Positions 43,646-53,200 of a DNA stretch of 58,382 nt are shown one piece after another (the first letter of the stretch is position 1; each line of letters begins with the position of its first letter). A program made the position numbers and the translations under genes. The DNA is from Oscillospiraceae bacterium (GTDB lineage: Bacteria > Bacillota > Clostridia > Oscillospirales > SIG627): positions 1 through 58,382 of the forward strand of contig SVQW01000016.1 in NCBI GenBank assembly GCA_015065085.1, in the 5' to 3' direction. The notes under the pieces were generated by a model that saw nothing but the letters and a program-made list of their open reading frames with translations, was not told the DNA's origin and ran no database searches.

Positions 43646-44584
43646 ATGTACAAGGTATTCATCGACGGCAAGGAAGGAACCACGGGGCTTAAAATTTTCG
43701 AACGGTTCTCCCTGCGTAACGACATTGAAATATTGGAAATAAGCGAGGAAAAGAGAAAGGACCCTCAGGAAAGAGCAAAATTCATAAACGCTTCCGACAT
43801 TACTTTTCTCTGTCTGCCCGACGCGGCGTCCGTTGAGTCGGTGTCGCTGTGCACCAATCCCGCCACCAGAATAATCGATGCCTCCACCGCACACCGCACC
43901 AATCCCGACTGGGCATACGGCTTTGCGGAGCTGGGCAAAGCTTTCAGAGACAAGATAGCAAACGGCAAGCGCATTGCGGTGCCGGGCTGTCACGCAAGCG
44001 GCTTCAATTCGCTGGTATATCCCCTGGTCGAAAGCGGTATGATGCCCAAGGATTATCCGGTCACCTGTTTTTCTCTTACGGGATACAGCGGCGGCGGAAA
44101 AAAGATGATAGCTCAGTACGAGGATGAAAACCGCTCGGGTGAGTTTGACAGTCCCCGTCAGTACGGTGTAAGCCAGACCCACAAGCACATTCCCGAAATG
44201 AAATACATACCCTCTCTTGACAATGCACCCATATTTCTGCCCACCGTATGCGATTTTTACAGCGGTATGCAGGTAAGCATTCCTCTGTTCACCTCAATGC
44301 TCAAGGGAAAGCCCACTCTGCAGAACATTTACGAAATGTTCGCACAAAAATACGACGGTCAGAAAATGGTCAAGGTCCGACCCATCGTCAGTGAAGGACT
44401 TATTCCCTCCAACAACATGACAGGCAGAGATGATATGGAAATCATCATCACGGGCAATGACGACAGAGTGGTAGTGATAAGCCAGTTTGATAACTTAGGC
44501 AAGGGCGCTTCGGGCGCGGCAATGCAGTGCATGAATATAATGCTGGGGCTGGACGAAGGCTTCACGCTGACAGTGGGAGAATAA
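43646..44584 (+). CDS. argC: N-acetyl-gamma-glutamyl-phosphate reductase (short type)
   Basis: 312 residues from the ATG at 43646 (TTTGGAG upstream); a TTG twelve bases earlier is rejected. ArgC makes N-acetylglutamate semialdehyde with NADPH, the third step of arginine synthesis. The N-terminal GKEGTTGLKI replaces the usual glycine-rich loop of the long form, and the active-site Cys115 lies in GCHASGFNSLVYPL. This is the roughly 310-residue type found in some proteobacteria and Clostridia. First gene of the arg operon. Confidence 0.95.
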   Translation: MYKVFIDGKEGTTGLKIFERFSLRNDIEILEISEEKRKDPQERAKFINASDITFLCLPDAASVESVSLCTNPATRIIDASTAHRTNPDWAYGFAELGKAFRDKIANGKRIAVPGCHASGFNSLVYPLVESGMMPKDYPVTCFSLTGYSGGGKKMIAQYEDENRSGEFDSPRQYGVSQTHKHIPEMKYIPSLDNAPIFLPTVCDFYSGMQVSIPLFTSMLKGKPTLQNIYEMFAQKYDGQKMVKVRPIVSEGLIPSNNMTGRDDMEIIITGNDDRVVVISQFDNLGKGASGAAMQCMNIMLGLDEGFTLTVGE

Positions 44585-44629
44585 ATCAAAATTAGCAATG
44601 CTGTTTTCCGTAAGCTTAATAAAAAACGT

Positions 44630-44700
44630 GCCAAGCCGAGTAAAATCGGAAAAGGCGAAAGGCCTAACGCAGCATTTTTCGATTTTGAGAAGGTTTGTAA
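44630..44700. mobile_element. Palindromic MITE-like element in the argC-argJ spacer (short copy)
   Basis: GCCAAGCCGAGTAAAATCGG at the left and TTTTTCGATTTTGAGAAGG at the right form imperfect terminal inverted repeats. The same ends flank the longer copy at 46043-46171; this copy lacks about 55 bp of the interior. Confidence 0.7.
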
Positions 44701-44716
44701 AGAAAGGCGATAAATC

Positions 44717-45931
44717 ATGGTAAAAGTAATTCAAGGCGGTGTCTGTGCCGCAAAAGGATTTAAAGCAGGCGGTATCCATTGCGGTATCCGTAAGAATAAG
44801 ACTAAAAAGGACATTGCTCTTATTGTGAGCGAGGTCAAGGCAAATGCGGCAAGCGTTTATACAAAAAATCTTGTAAAGGGCGCGCCGATATATGTGACAA
44901 AAGAAAACATTGCCGACGGCAAGGCGCAGGCGGTCATATGCAACAGCGGCAACGCCAACACCTGCAATGCCAACGGCATTGAAATAGCAAAGGCTATGTG
45001 CGAGCTGGTTGAAAAGCACACGGGAATAAAGGCAAGTGACGTTATTGTCGCTTCCACCGGTGTTATCGGTCAGCCTCTTGATATAGTTCCCATCGCCGAG
45101 GGTATGGACGCGCTTTGTGCTTCACTGGGTGATAACAGCCGTGACGCAGCTGAGGGTATTATGACTACCGACACACTGCTTAAGGAAATTGCAGTGGAGT
45201 TTGAAATTGACGGCAAGGTATGCCGTATGGGCGGTATAGCAAAGGGAAGCGGTATGATTCATCCCAATCTTGCCACCATGCTGGTGTTCATCACCACCGA
45301 CGCGGCGATAGCTCCCGATATGCTTCAGAAAGCGTTGTCCGAGGACATTACCGACAGCTTCAACATGGTATCCATCGACGGCGACACCTCCACCAATGAC
45401 ATGGTTTCCATCATGGCAAACGGCATGGCGGGCAACAATGAAATAACAGCCGAGGGCGCAAGCTTTAATGCATTCAGGCAAGCTTTGAGCGAGGTCACCC
45501 AGTATCTTTGCAAAATGATTGCAAAGGACGGCGAGGGTGCAACAAAAATGCTGGAATGCAAGGTCAGCGGTGCAAAGGATAAAGCCACCGCAAGAACGGT
45601 TGCGAAATCGGTTGTATGCTCCAGCCTTCTCAAGGCGGCGATGTTCGGTGCGGACGCCAACTGGGGACGTGTGCTGTGCGCGGTAGGTTACAGCGGTGCG
45701 GACATCGATATTCACAAGGTGGACGTAGACTTTGTTTCATCGGCAGGCAAGGTTGAGGTTTGCAGAAACGGAGCAGGCATCGAGTTTTCGGAAGAGGTTG
45801 CCAAAAAGGTTCTGAGCGAAAACGAAATTTACATAAACATCTCTCTCAACAGCGGTGACGCATTTGCCGTTGCGCGCGGTTGCGACCTGACGTATGATTA
45901 CGTTAAGATAAACGGAGATTATCGTACCTGA
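44717..45931 (+). CDS. argJ: Bifunctional ornithine acetyltransferase / N-acetylglutamate synthase
   Basis: 404 residues. ArgJ moves the acetyl group from N-acetylornithine to glutamate, closing the acetyl cycle. It is made as a precursor that cleaves itself before the catalytic Thr, here T187 in HPNLATMLVF. The N-terminal VCAAKGFKAGGIHCGIR and the GNSGNANTC-like segment (ICNSGNANTCNA) are typical. Whether it is mono- or bifunctional cannot be read from sequence, but no argA or argE is in the operon. GAAAGG precedes the start. Confidence 0.96.
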   Translation: MVKVIQGGVCAAKGFKAGGIHCGIRKNKTKKDIALIVSEVKANAASVYTKNLVKGAPIYVTKENIADGKAQAVICNSGNANTCNANGIEIAKAMCELVEKHTGIKASDVIVASTGVIGQPLDIVPIAEGMDALCASLGDNSRDAAEGIMTTDTLLKEIAVEFEIDGKVCRMGGIAKGSGMIHPNLATMLVFITTDAAIAPDMLQKALSEDITDSFNMVSIDGDTSTNDMVSIMANGMAGNNEITAEGASFNAFRQALSEVTQYLCKMIAKDGEGATKMLECKVSGAKDKATARTVAKSVVCSSLLKAAMFGADANWGRVLCAVGYSGADIDIHKVDVDFVSSAGKVEVCRNGAGIEFSEEVAKKVLSENEIYINISLNSGDAFAVARGCDLTYDYVKINGDYRT

Positions 45932-46042
45932 TTCGCAATTAATTAAGGAAAATTTTGCTGTGCAAAACTAATTATTAATCCGCGCAACGACATTGCGTTA
46001 ACACAGTGTCACGCGGTCAAACCAACTACAAACTACAAAACA

Positions 46043-46171
46043 AGCCAAACCGAGTAAAATCGGAAAAGGCAAGGCTTGCACTGACGAGAACGAGGGAGTG
46101 TACTAAACGTACTCGACCAAGTTCGAGGATGTGCGTAACGCAGCATTTTTCGATTTTAAGAAGGTTTGTAA
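46043..46171. mobile_element. Palindromic MITE-like element in the argJ-argB spacer (full copy)
   Basis: About 129 bp with imperfect terminal inverted repeats: the left end has AAACCGAGTAAAATCGGAAA and the right end, read in reverse complement, AAACCTTCTTAAAATCGAAA. The centre folds at GTAC-TAAAC-GTAC. It shares both ends with the copy at 44630-44700. No coding capacity. Confidence 0.75.
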
Positions 46172-46218
46172 GTTATTATTTTATATCAACATCAATAATA
46201 CATCAAAGAGGAATCAAC

Positions 46219-47070
46219 ATGGAATTAACCAATGCACAAAGAGCCCAGGTGCTCATACACGCACTGCCCTACATACAGTCCTACACCGATAAGGTAGTGG
46301 TGGTAAAATACGGCGGAAACGCTATGATAAACGAGGAACTCAAGAATGCCGTTATGGGCGATCTGGTACTGCTGTCACTGATAGGTGTCAAGGTTGTACT
46401 GGTACACGGCGGCGGACCCGAAATCACCGAAATGATGGAAAAGGTGGGCAAAAAGAGCGAGTTTAAGAACGGACTGCGCGTTACCGATGCCGAAACCGCT
46501 CAGATTGTGCAGATGGTTCTGGCGGGTAAAATCAACAAGAGTCTTGTAACGCTGATGGGCAATATCGGCGGAAAGGCAATCGGTCTGTGCGGTATGGACG
46601 GACAGATGATCGAAGCCGAAATGCTCAATCCCGAGCTGGGCTATGTGGGCGAAATAAAGAACATCAACCCCGAGCCCATAAATGACCTTTTGCAAAAGGG
46701 TTACATTCCGATAATCTCCACCGTGGGCTTTGACAAAGAGGGCAATATCTACAACATAAACGCCGACACTGCGGCGGCGCGTATAGCGGCGGCGCTGGAC
46801 GCGGAAAGCCTTATCTCCATGACCGACATAAGCGGTATAATGCGCGACAAGGACGACCCCTCCACTCTCATTTCACAGATTAAAGCGGAAGAAGTACCCG
46901 CTCTTATCGAAAGCGGAGTTATCTCGGGCGGTATGATACCCAAGGCACAGTGCTGTGTCAGTGCCATAGAGGGCGGTGTAAAAAAGGTATTTATTATCGA
47001 CGGACGCATTCCCCACGCAATACTTATCGAAACCCTTACAAACGAGGGTATCGGAACAATGTTTATATAA
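46219..47070 (+). CDS. argB: Acetylglutamate kinase
   Basis: 283 residues from the ATG at 46219 (AAAGAGG upstream); longer openings run into the repeat. ArgB phosphorylates N-acetylglutamate, the second step. The amino-acid-kinase motifs KYGGNAM and LVHGGGPEI are near the N-terminus, with the SGGMIPK segment near the C-terminus. An N-terminal helix of the arginine-sensitive hexameric type (residues 1-25, ALPYIQSYTDKV) suggests feedback inhibition by arginine. Confidence 0.97.
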   Translation: MELTNAQRAQVLIHALPYIQSYTDKVVVVKYGGNAMINEELKNAVMGDLVLLSLIGVKVVLVHGGGPEITEMMEKVGKKSEFKNGLRVTDAETAQIVQMVLAGKINKSLVTLMGNIGGKAIGLCGMDGQMIEAEMLNPELGYVGEIKNINPEPINDLLQKGYIPIISTVGFDKEGNIYNINADTAAARIAAALDAESLISMTDISGIMRDKDDPSTLISQIKAEEVPALIESGVISGGMIPKAQCCVSAIEGGVKKVFIIDGRIPHAILIETLTNEGIGTMFI

Positions 47071-47094
47071 TTAAGACATAATCAAGAGGTCACT

Positions 47095-48258
47095 ATGAAC
47101 ACTACAAAAAATCTGGACAAAGAATATATCGCCGCCTCCTACGGACGGTTTGACGTGCTTTTTGAAAAGGGCGAGGGCTCATTGCTGTTTGACGAAAACG
47201 GCAAGCGGTACATCGACCTTGGAAGCGGTATTGCCGTTAATACCTTCGGTCTGTGCGACAAGGTGTGGCAATCCGCGGTAAGCGAACAAGCCTCAAAGCT
47301 TCAGCACGTATCTAACCTTTACTATACCTCTCCCATGGCTCAGCTTGCACAAATGCTGTGTGAAAAGACAGGTATGAAAAAGGTATTTTTCTCCAATTCC
47401 GGCGCAGAGGCAAACGAGTGCGCCATTAAATGTGCAAGAAAGTATTCCTTCGACAAATACGGCGAGGGAAGAAATGTTATTATTACCTTAAAACAAAGCT
47501 TCCACGGAAGAACTATAACCACTCTCTCCGCCACCGGTCAGGACACCTTCCACACTACGTTTGGTCCTTTCACCGATGGCTTCCGTTATGCCGAGCCGAA
47601 TGACATAGAGGACATGAAAGCTCTTGTCGACGACAAGGTGTGCGGAATCATGATAGAGCTTATCCAGGGCGAAGGCGGAGTGAATGTGTTAAAGCCCGAC
47701 TACGTCAAACAGCTTGAAGCGCTGTGCCGTGAAAAGGACATTATGCTGATAATCGACGAGGTACAGACGGGCAACGGTCGTACAGGTGCGCTGTACTGCT
47801 ACATGAACTACGGCATCTCCCCCGACATTGTTTCCACCGCAAAGGGACTTGCGGGCGGGCTCCCCATGGGCGCAACCATGATGGGCGAAAAAACAAAGGA
47901 CACCATTACCGCAGGCTCTCACGGCTCCACATTCGGCGGAAACCCCGTTTGTGCGGCAGGTGCGTGCAGTATCATCAGCCGTATTGACGATAAGCTGATG
48001 GCGGACGTCAAGCGCAAGAGTGAATATATCATAAACGCACTCTCGGGCGCAAAGGGTGTAAAGAGCATCACGGGTCTGGGCTTTATGCTGGGTGTTGAAA
48101 CCGAAAAGCCCGCAAAGGACGTTGTTGTAAAATGCATTGAAAGAGGCGTTGTTCCGCTGACCGCCAAAAACAAGGTCAGACTTCTGCCTGCACTCAACAT
48201 TCCCGACGAGCTTCTCACCGAAGCAATTACCGTTTTAAAACAAGTAATCGAAGAATAA
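47095..48258 (+). CDS. argD: Acetylornithine aminotransferase
   Basis: 387 residues. A class III PLP aminotransferase that converts the semialdehyde to N-acetylornithine using glutamate. The GSGIAVNTFG and FSNSGAEANE motifs, the DEVQTGNGRTG segment and PLP lysine K250 (STAKGLAGGLPMGA) are present. AAGAGG precedes the start. Family members can also act in lysine synthesis (DapC), but its place between argB and argF supports the arginine role. Confidence 0.96.
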   Translation: MNTTKNLDKEYIAASYGRFDVLFEKGEGSLLFDENGKRYIDLGSGIAVNTFGLCDKVWQSAVSEQASKLQHVSNLYYTSPMAQLAQMLCEKTGMKKVFFSNSGAEANECAIKCARKYSFDKYGEGRNVIITLKQSFHGRTITTLSATGQDTFHTTFGPFTDGFRYAEPNDIEDMKALVDDKVCGIMIELIQGEGGVNVLKPDYVKQLEALCREKDIMLIIDEVQTGNGRTGALYCYMNYGISPDIVSTAKGLAGGLPMGATMMGEKTKDTITAGSHGSTFGGNPVCAAGACSIISRIDDKLMADVKRKSEYIINALSGAKGVKSITGLGFMLGVETEKPAKDVVVKCIERGVVPLTAKNKVRLLPALNIPDELLTEAITVLKQVIEE

Positions 48259-48277
48259 CCGAAAGGACTTGATATAA

Positions 48278-49177
48278 ATGAACCATCTTTTAAAGCTTTC
48301 GGACCTTACGTCCGAAGAGATATTTGAAATTCTCGACCTTGCCGATAAATTAAAGGCAGAACGCAAGGCAGGAATTGAGCACCCCATTCTCAAGGGCAAA
48401 ACCTTAGGCATGATATTCCAGAAATCCTCCACCCGTACCCGTGTTTCCTTTGAAGCGGGTATGTATCAGCTGGGCGGTTCGGCGCTGTTCTTAAGCTCCA
48501 ACGACCTGCAGATTGGCAGAGGCGAGCCTATAAAGGACACCGCCCGTGTGCTTTCACGTTATCTGGACGGAATTATGATACGAACCTACAAGCAGAGCGA
48601 CGTTGAGGAGCTTGCCGAGTACGGTTCTATCCCGATTATAAACGGTCTGACCGACTACGCTCATCCCTGTCAGGTGCTTGCCGACCTTATGACCATACGT
48701 GAGTACAAAAAAGAGCTTAAGGGTCTTAAAATGTGCTTTATCGGCGACGGCAACAACATGGCAAATTCCCTTATCGTGGGCGGTATAAAAGCAGGTATGG
48801 AAGTCGCCATCGCTTGCCCCGCAGAGTACAAGCCCGATGCCGACATTATGAAATGGGCGAGCGAAAACGGCAAATTCATCTGCACCGAGTGCATAAAGAC
48901 CGCGAGCGAAAACGCCGACGTGCTGTACACTGATGTATGGGCATCCATGGGTCAGGAGGGCGAGGCTGAAAAGCGTAAAAAGGACTTTGCAGGCTATCAG
49001 ATTAACGACACCGTTATGAGCTATGCCAAGGCGGACGCAATGGTGCTTCACTGTCTGCCCGCGCACAGAGGCGAGGAAATCACCGCCGAGGTGCTGGAGG
49101 CTCATCCCGAGATATTTGACGAAGCGGAAAACAGACTGCATGCGCAGAAAGCCGTGCTGGTTAAGCTGATGAAATAA
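48278..49177 (+). CDS. argF: Ornithine carbamoyltransferase
   Basis: 299 residues. ArgF joins carbamoyl phosphate and ornithine to give citrulline. The carbamoyl-phosphate loop SSTRTRVSFE is near residue 50, DYAHPCQ near 130, the ornithine-binding region DVWASMGQE near 220, and HCLPAHRGEE near 255. Its substrate is made by the next two genes. AAAGGA precedes the start and the gap to argD is 19 bp. Confidence 0.97.
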   Translation: MNHLLKLSDLTSEEIFEILDLADKLKAERKAGIEHPILKGKTLGMIFQKSSTRTRVSFEAGMYQLGGSALFLSSNDLQIGRGEPIKDTARVLSRYLDGIMIRTYKQSDVEELAEYGSIPIINGLTDYAHPCQVLADLMTIREYKKELKGLKMCFIGDGNNMANSLIVGGIKAGMEVAIACPAEYKPDADIMKWASENGKFICTECIKTASENADVLYTDVWASMGQEGEAEKRKKDFAGYQINDTVMSYAKADAMVLHCLPAHRGEEITAEVLEAHPEIFDEAENRLHAQKAVLVKLMK

Positions 49178-49255
49178 ACCGCAAAAAGGACAATAAACAA
49201 AAAACAGTAAAAATTTAATTTCCGACTCTGTCGGAAAGTGCGGAGTATAAATTAT

Positions 49256-50299
49256 ATGAAGAAAAAATATCTGGTTTTGGCAAACGGCAAAATTTTTGAG
49301 GGCGTAAGCTTCGGATATGACGGCGAGGCTTGCGGCGAGATAGTATTTAACACCGCCGCAGTGGGCTACACCGAGGCGCTCACCGACCCCTCTTATTACG
49401 GACAGATTCTCATTCAGACCTTCCCCCTTATCGGCAACTCGGGCATGAATACCGAGGATTTTGAAAGTGAATCACCCCGACTTTTCGGTTACGTAGTGCG
49501 CGAGTACTGCGATGAGCCATCCAACTTCCGCAGTGAAATGACGGTGGATGAATTCCTCAAAAAGAACAAAATCCCCGGAATAAGCGGTATAGATACCCGC
49601 GAGCTTACCGAAATCATACGTGACAGCGGTGTTATGAACGCCTGCATCACAGATGAAGTGACAAACCAAACCATGCAGACGCTCAACGATTTTTCCATTG
49701 TCAAGGCTCTTGAAAGCACCGCCGCAAAAAAGACGGTGTACCCTGCTGAGGGCGAGGAAAAATTCAACGTTGTAATGATAGATTACGGCGCGCTTAAAAG
49801 CACAATAAAGCAGTTCACCTCCAAGGGCTGCAAAATAACGGCTCTGCCCTACACCGCGTCGGCAGACGAGGTGCTGGCGCTTAATCCCGACGGTATAATT
49901 CTCTCCCAGGGTGCAGGCGACCCTGCCGAAAACGCCGCTTGTATAGAAACCGTCAAGGCACTGGCAGGCAAAAAGCCCATTTTCGGTATCGGTCTGGGTC
50001 ACCAGATTTTCGCCCTTGCCATGGGCGCAAAAACCGAAAAAATGCTTTTCGGCCATCACGGCGCAAGTCAGCCCGTAAAATGTATTGAGTGCGGCAAGGT
50101 GCTCATAACCTCCCAGAATCACGGCTACACTGTGGTAAACGACACGCTTCCCAAGGACGCTGTCGTCACCCACTTCAACGTAAACGATGCCACTGTCGAG
50201 GGTGTGAAATATCCCGCTCTTGGCGCGTTCACACTGCAATTCAACATGGACGCATCGGATAAATTCTGCAAAATGATGGAGGAAAAAGCATGCCACTGA
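49256..50299 (+). CDS. carA: Carbamoyl-phosphate synthase small subunit with lost glutaminase triad
   Basis: 347 residues from the ATG at 49256 (GGAG upstream). CarA normally hydrolyses glutamine and channels ammonia to CarB. The N-terminal CarA domain (about 1-150, VLANGKIFEG...GNSGMNTEDFES) and the class I glutamine amidotransferase fold are intact. However, the nucleophile motif GICLGHQ reads GIGLGHQ (G246 for Cys), and the HPE box reads NMD (N330 for His, D332 for Glu). The 84-residue spacing matches E. coli C269/H353, so the alignment is firm. The subunit should be unable to use glutamine. A similar Cys loss occurs in ammonia-dependent animal CPS I. It overlaps carB by 10 bp. Confidence 0.95.
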   Translation: MKKKYLVLANGKIFEGVSFGYDGEACGEIVFNTAAVGYTEALTDPSYYGQILIQTFPLIGNSGMNTEDFESESPRLFGYVVREYCDEPSNFRSEMTVDEFLKKNKIPGISGIDTRELTEIIRDSGVMNACITDEVTNQTMQTLNDFSIVKALESTAAKKTVYPAEGEEKFNVVMIDYGALKSTIKQFTSKGCKITALPYTASADEVLALNPDGIILSQGAGDPAENAACIETVKALAGKKPIFGIGLGHQIFALAMGAKTEKMLFGHHGASQPVKCIECGKVLITSQNHGYTVVNDTLPKDAVVTHFNVNDATVEGVKYPALGAFTLQFNMDASDKFCKMMEEKACH

Positions 50300-53200
50300 A
50301 TACTAATATCAAAAAAGTTCTTGTAATCGGTTCGGGTCCTATTGTCATCGGTCAGGCGGCTGAATTTGACTACGCGGGCGCACAGGCGTGCCGTGTCCTC
50401 AAGCAGGCAGGACTCAATGTTGTTCTGGTAAACTCCAACCCTGCCACCATTATGACAGACAAGGCGCTGGCAGATGAAATTTATCTGGAGCCCCTCACCG
50501 AAGAAACCATCAAGAGAATTATCATAAAGGAACGCCCCGACAGTCTTCTTGCCTCTCTGGGCGGTCAGACAGGTCTTACGCTTGCCATGCAGCTTTCAAA
50601 ATGCGGTTTTCTGGACCGCATGGGCGTAAAGCTTCTGGGTACCAACGCAGAGGCTATTGACAAGGCTGAGGACCGTCAGATGTTCCGCGACACCATGCAG
50701 AAAATCAATCAGCCCTGCATTCCCTCGGACATCGCCAACGACGTGGAAACCGCAGTTGAAATTGCCGACAGAATCGGCTATCCCGTAATCATCCGACCCG
50801 CTTTCACTCTGGGCGGTGCGGGCGGCGGTGTGGCTTACACCAAGGACGAGCTCATTACCGTTGCCTCCAACGGTCTGATGCTTTCTCCTATTACCCAGGT
50901 ACTGGTTGAAAGATACATCTACGGCTGGAAAGAAATAGAGTTTGAGGTAATGCGCGACGCGGCAGGCAACTCCATCGCGGTGTGCTCCATGGAAAACGTT
51001 GACCCCGTCGGCGTTCACACAGGTGACAGTATAGTTGTTGCACCCGCCATGACACTGGCGCTTAAGGAATATCAGATGCTGAGAAACGCATCTCTCGACA
51101 TTATAAACGAATTGGGCATTGAGGGCGGATGTAACTGTCAGTTTGCGCTCAACCCCGACAGCTTTGAATATGCCGTTATTGAGGTTAACCCCCGTGTTTC
51201 CCGTTCATCGGCACTGGCTTCCAAGGCTACGGGCTACCCCATTGCAAAGGTAACCACCAAAATCGCTCTGGGCTACACCCTGGACGAAATAAAGAACGAC
51301 ATCACCGGCACCACCTGGGCTTGCTTTGAGCCTACCGTGGACTATACCGTTATAAAATTCCCCAAATGGCCCTTTGACAAATTCGTAAATGCCTCCAGAA
51401 AGCTGGGCACTCAGATGAAAGCGACGGGCGAGGTAATGTCCATCGGACAGAGCTTCGAGGCGGCACTCATGAAAGCCGTACGCGGTGCGGAAATTTCTCT
51501 TGACACCCTCAACATGAAGGCTCTGGACGAGGTTGAGGACATCGAAAAGAAGCTTCACGATGTGGACGACGTAAGAATCTTCACTGTTTACAAAGCGCTT
51601 CAGCGCGGAGTTTCGGTGGACACCATAAACAGCATCACCTGCATCGACAAGTGGTTTATCCGCAAGATAAAGAACCTTGTTGACTACGAAAACGCTCTTA
51701 AAGAGGGTAAGCTGGACGACGCCCTCTACATGAAGGGCAAGAAAATGGGCTACACCGACGCGGCTATAAAGCGTCTGTCGGGCTGTGACATCAAAAATCC
51801 CCTTTACGCTTCTTACAAAACGGTTGACACCTGTGCGGGCGAGTACAAGGCGATGACACCCTATTTCTACTCCTCCTACGACAGCCGTAACGAGGCGCTT
51901 GACCACCTTACAGGCACAAAGGAACGCATTATCGTTCTGGGCTCGGGTCCCATACGTATCGGTCAGGGTATCGAGTTCGACTATTCCTCCGTTCACTGCG
52001 TATGGGCGCTGAAAAAGCTGGGCTACGAGGTTATTATCATAAACAACAACCCCGAAACCGTTTCCACCGACTTTGACACTGCCGACCGTCTGTACTTTGA
52101 GCCTCTTACCCCCGAGGATGTTATGAACATCATACGCATCGAAAAGCCTATCGGCGTTGTTGTAGCATTCGGCGGACAGACAGCTATAAAGCTTACCAAA
52201 TTCTTAGACGAAAACAACATCACCATTCTGGGCACCTCTGCCGAGGGCATTGACATTGCCGAGGACCGCGAGCGCTTTGACGCACTGCTTGAGCAGTTCA
52301 ACATCAAGCGTCCCAAGGGTCTGGGTGTCATGACCATGGGGCAGGCAAAAGAGGCAGCTAACAAGCTGGGCTACCCCGTACTTCTGCGTCCCTCCTACGT
52401 TATCGGCGGTCAGAACATGACTATCGCCTACAACGACGGCGACGTTGAGCAGTACATGGAAATCATTCTGTCCCAGAAAATAGAAAACCCCGTACTTGTC
52501 GACAAGTACATGATGGGCTGTGAATTAGAGGTAGACGTTATCTCGGACGGCAAGGACGTGCTTATCCCGGGTATCATGCAGCACGTTGAACGCGCCGGCG
52601 TTCACAGCGGCGACTCCATCGCCGTTTATCCCCCTTACAGCATCAACGACAAGCTGACCAGCCAGGTTATCGAGTCCTCCGAAAAGCTGGCGCTTGCCAT
52701 GGGTACAAAGGGTCTTGTAAACATCCAGTACCTTATATACGAAAACGAGCTTTACGTAATCGAGGTTAACCCCAGAGCCTCCCGTACCATTCCTTACATC
52801 AGTAAGGTTACGGGCGTTCCCATGGTAGACCTGGCGACCAAAATAATGGTAGGTCAGTCGCTTAAATCTTTGGGCTACGGCACGGGTCTTTACAAAACAC
52901 CGCCTTACTTCTCGGTTAAGGTGCCTGTATTCTCATTTGAAAAGCTCAACGACGTAAACTCCGCACTCGGTCCGGAAATGAAGTCCACAGGCGAAGTTCT
53001 GGGTATCGGTAAAACGCTGGAGGAGGCTCTGTTCAAGGGTCTTGTTTCGGCAGGCTTCACCGTTTCCCACACTCAGGACCCCAACCGCCGCGGCGTGCTT
53101 ATAAGCGTAAGCAAGCAGGACCAGCTTGAAATCGTAAAGCTTGCAAAGAAGCTTGACGATTTAGGTCTTAAGATTTATGCCACCGAGGGTACGGCGCAAG

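Noticed and set aside
46006..46218. N-terminal extension of argB
   Set aside because: The extra codons translate the palindromic repeat; the ATG at 46219 has a binding site and begins the conserved kinase sequence.
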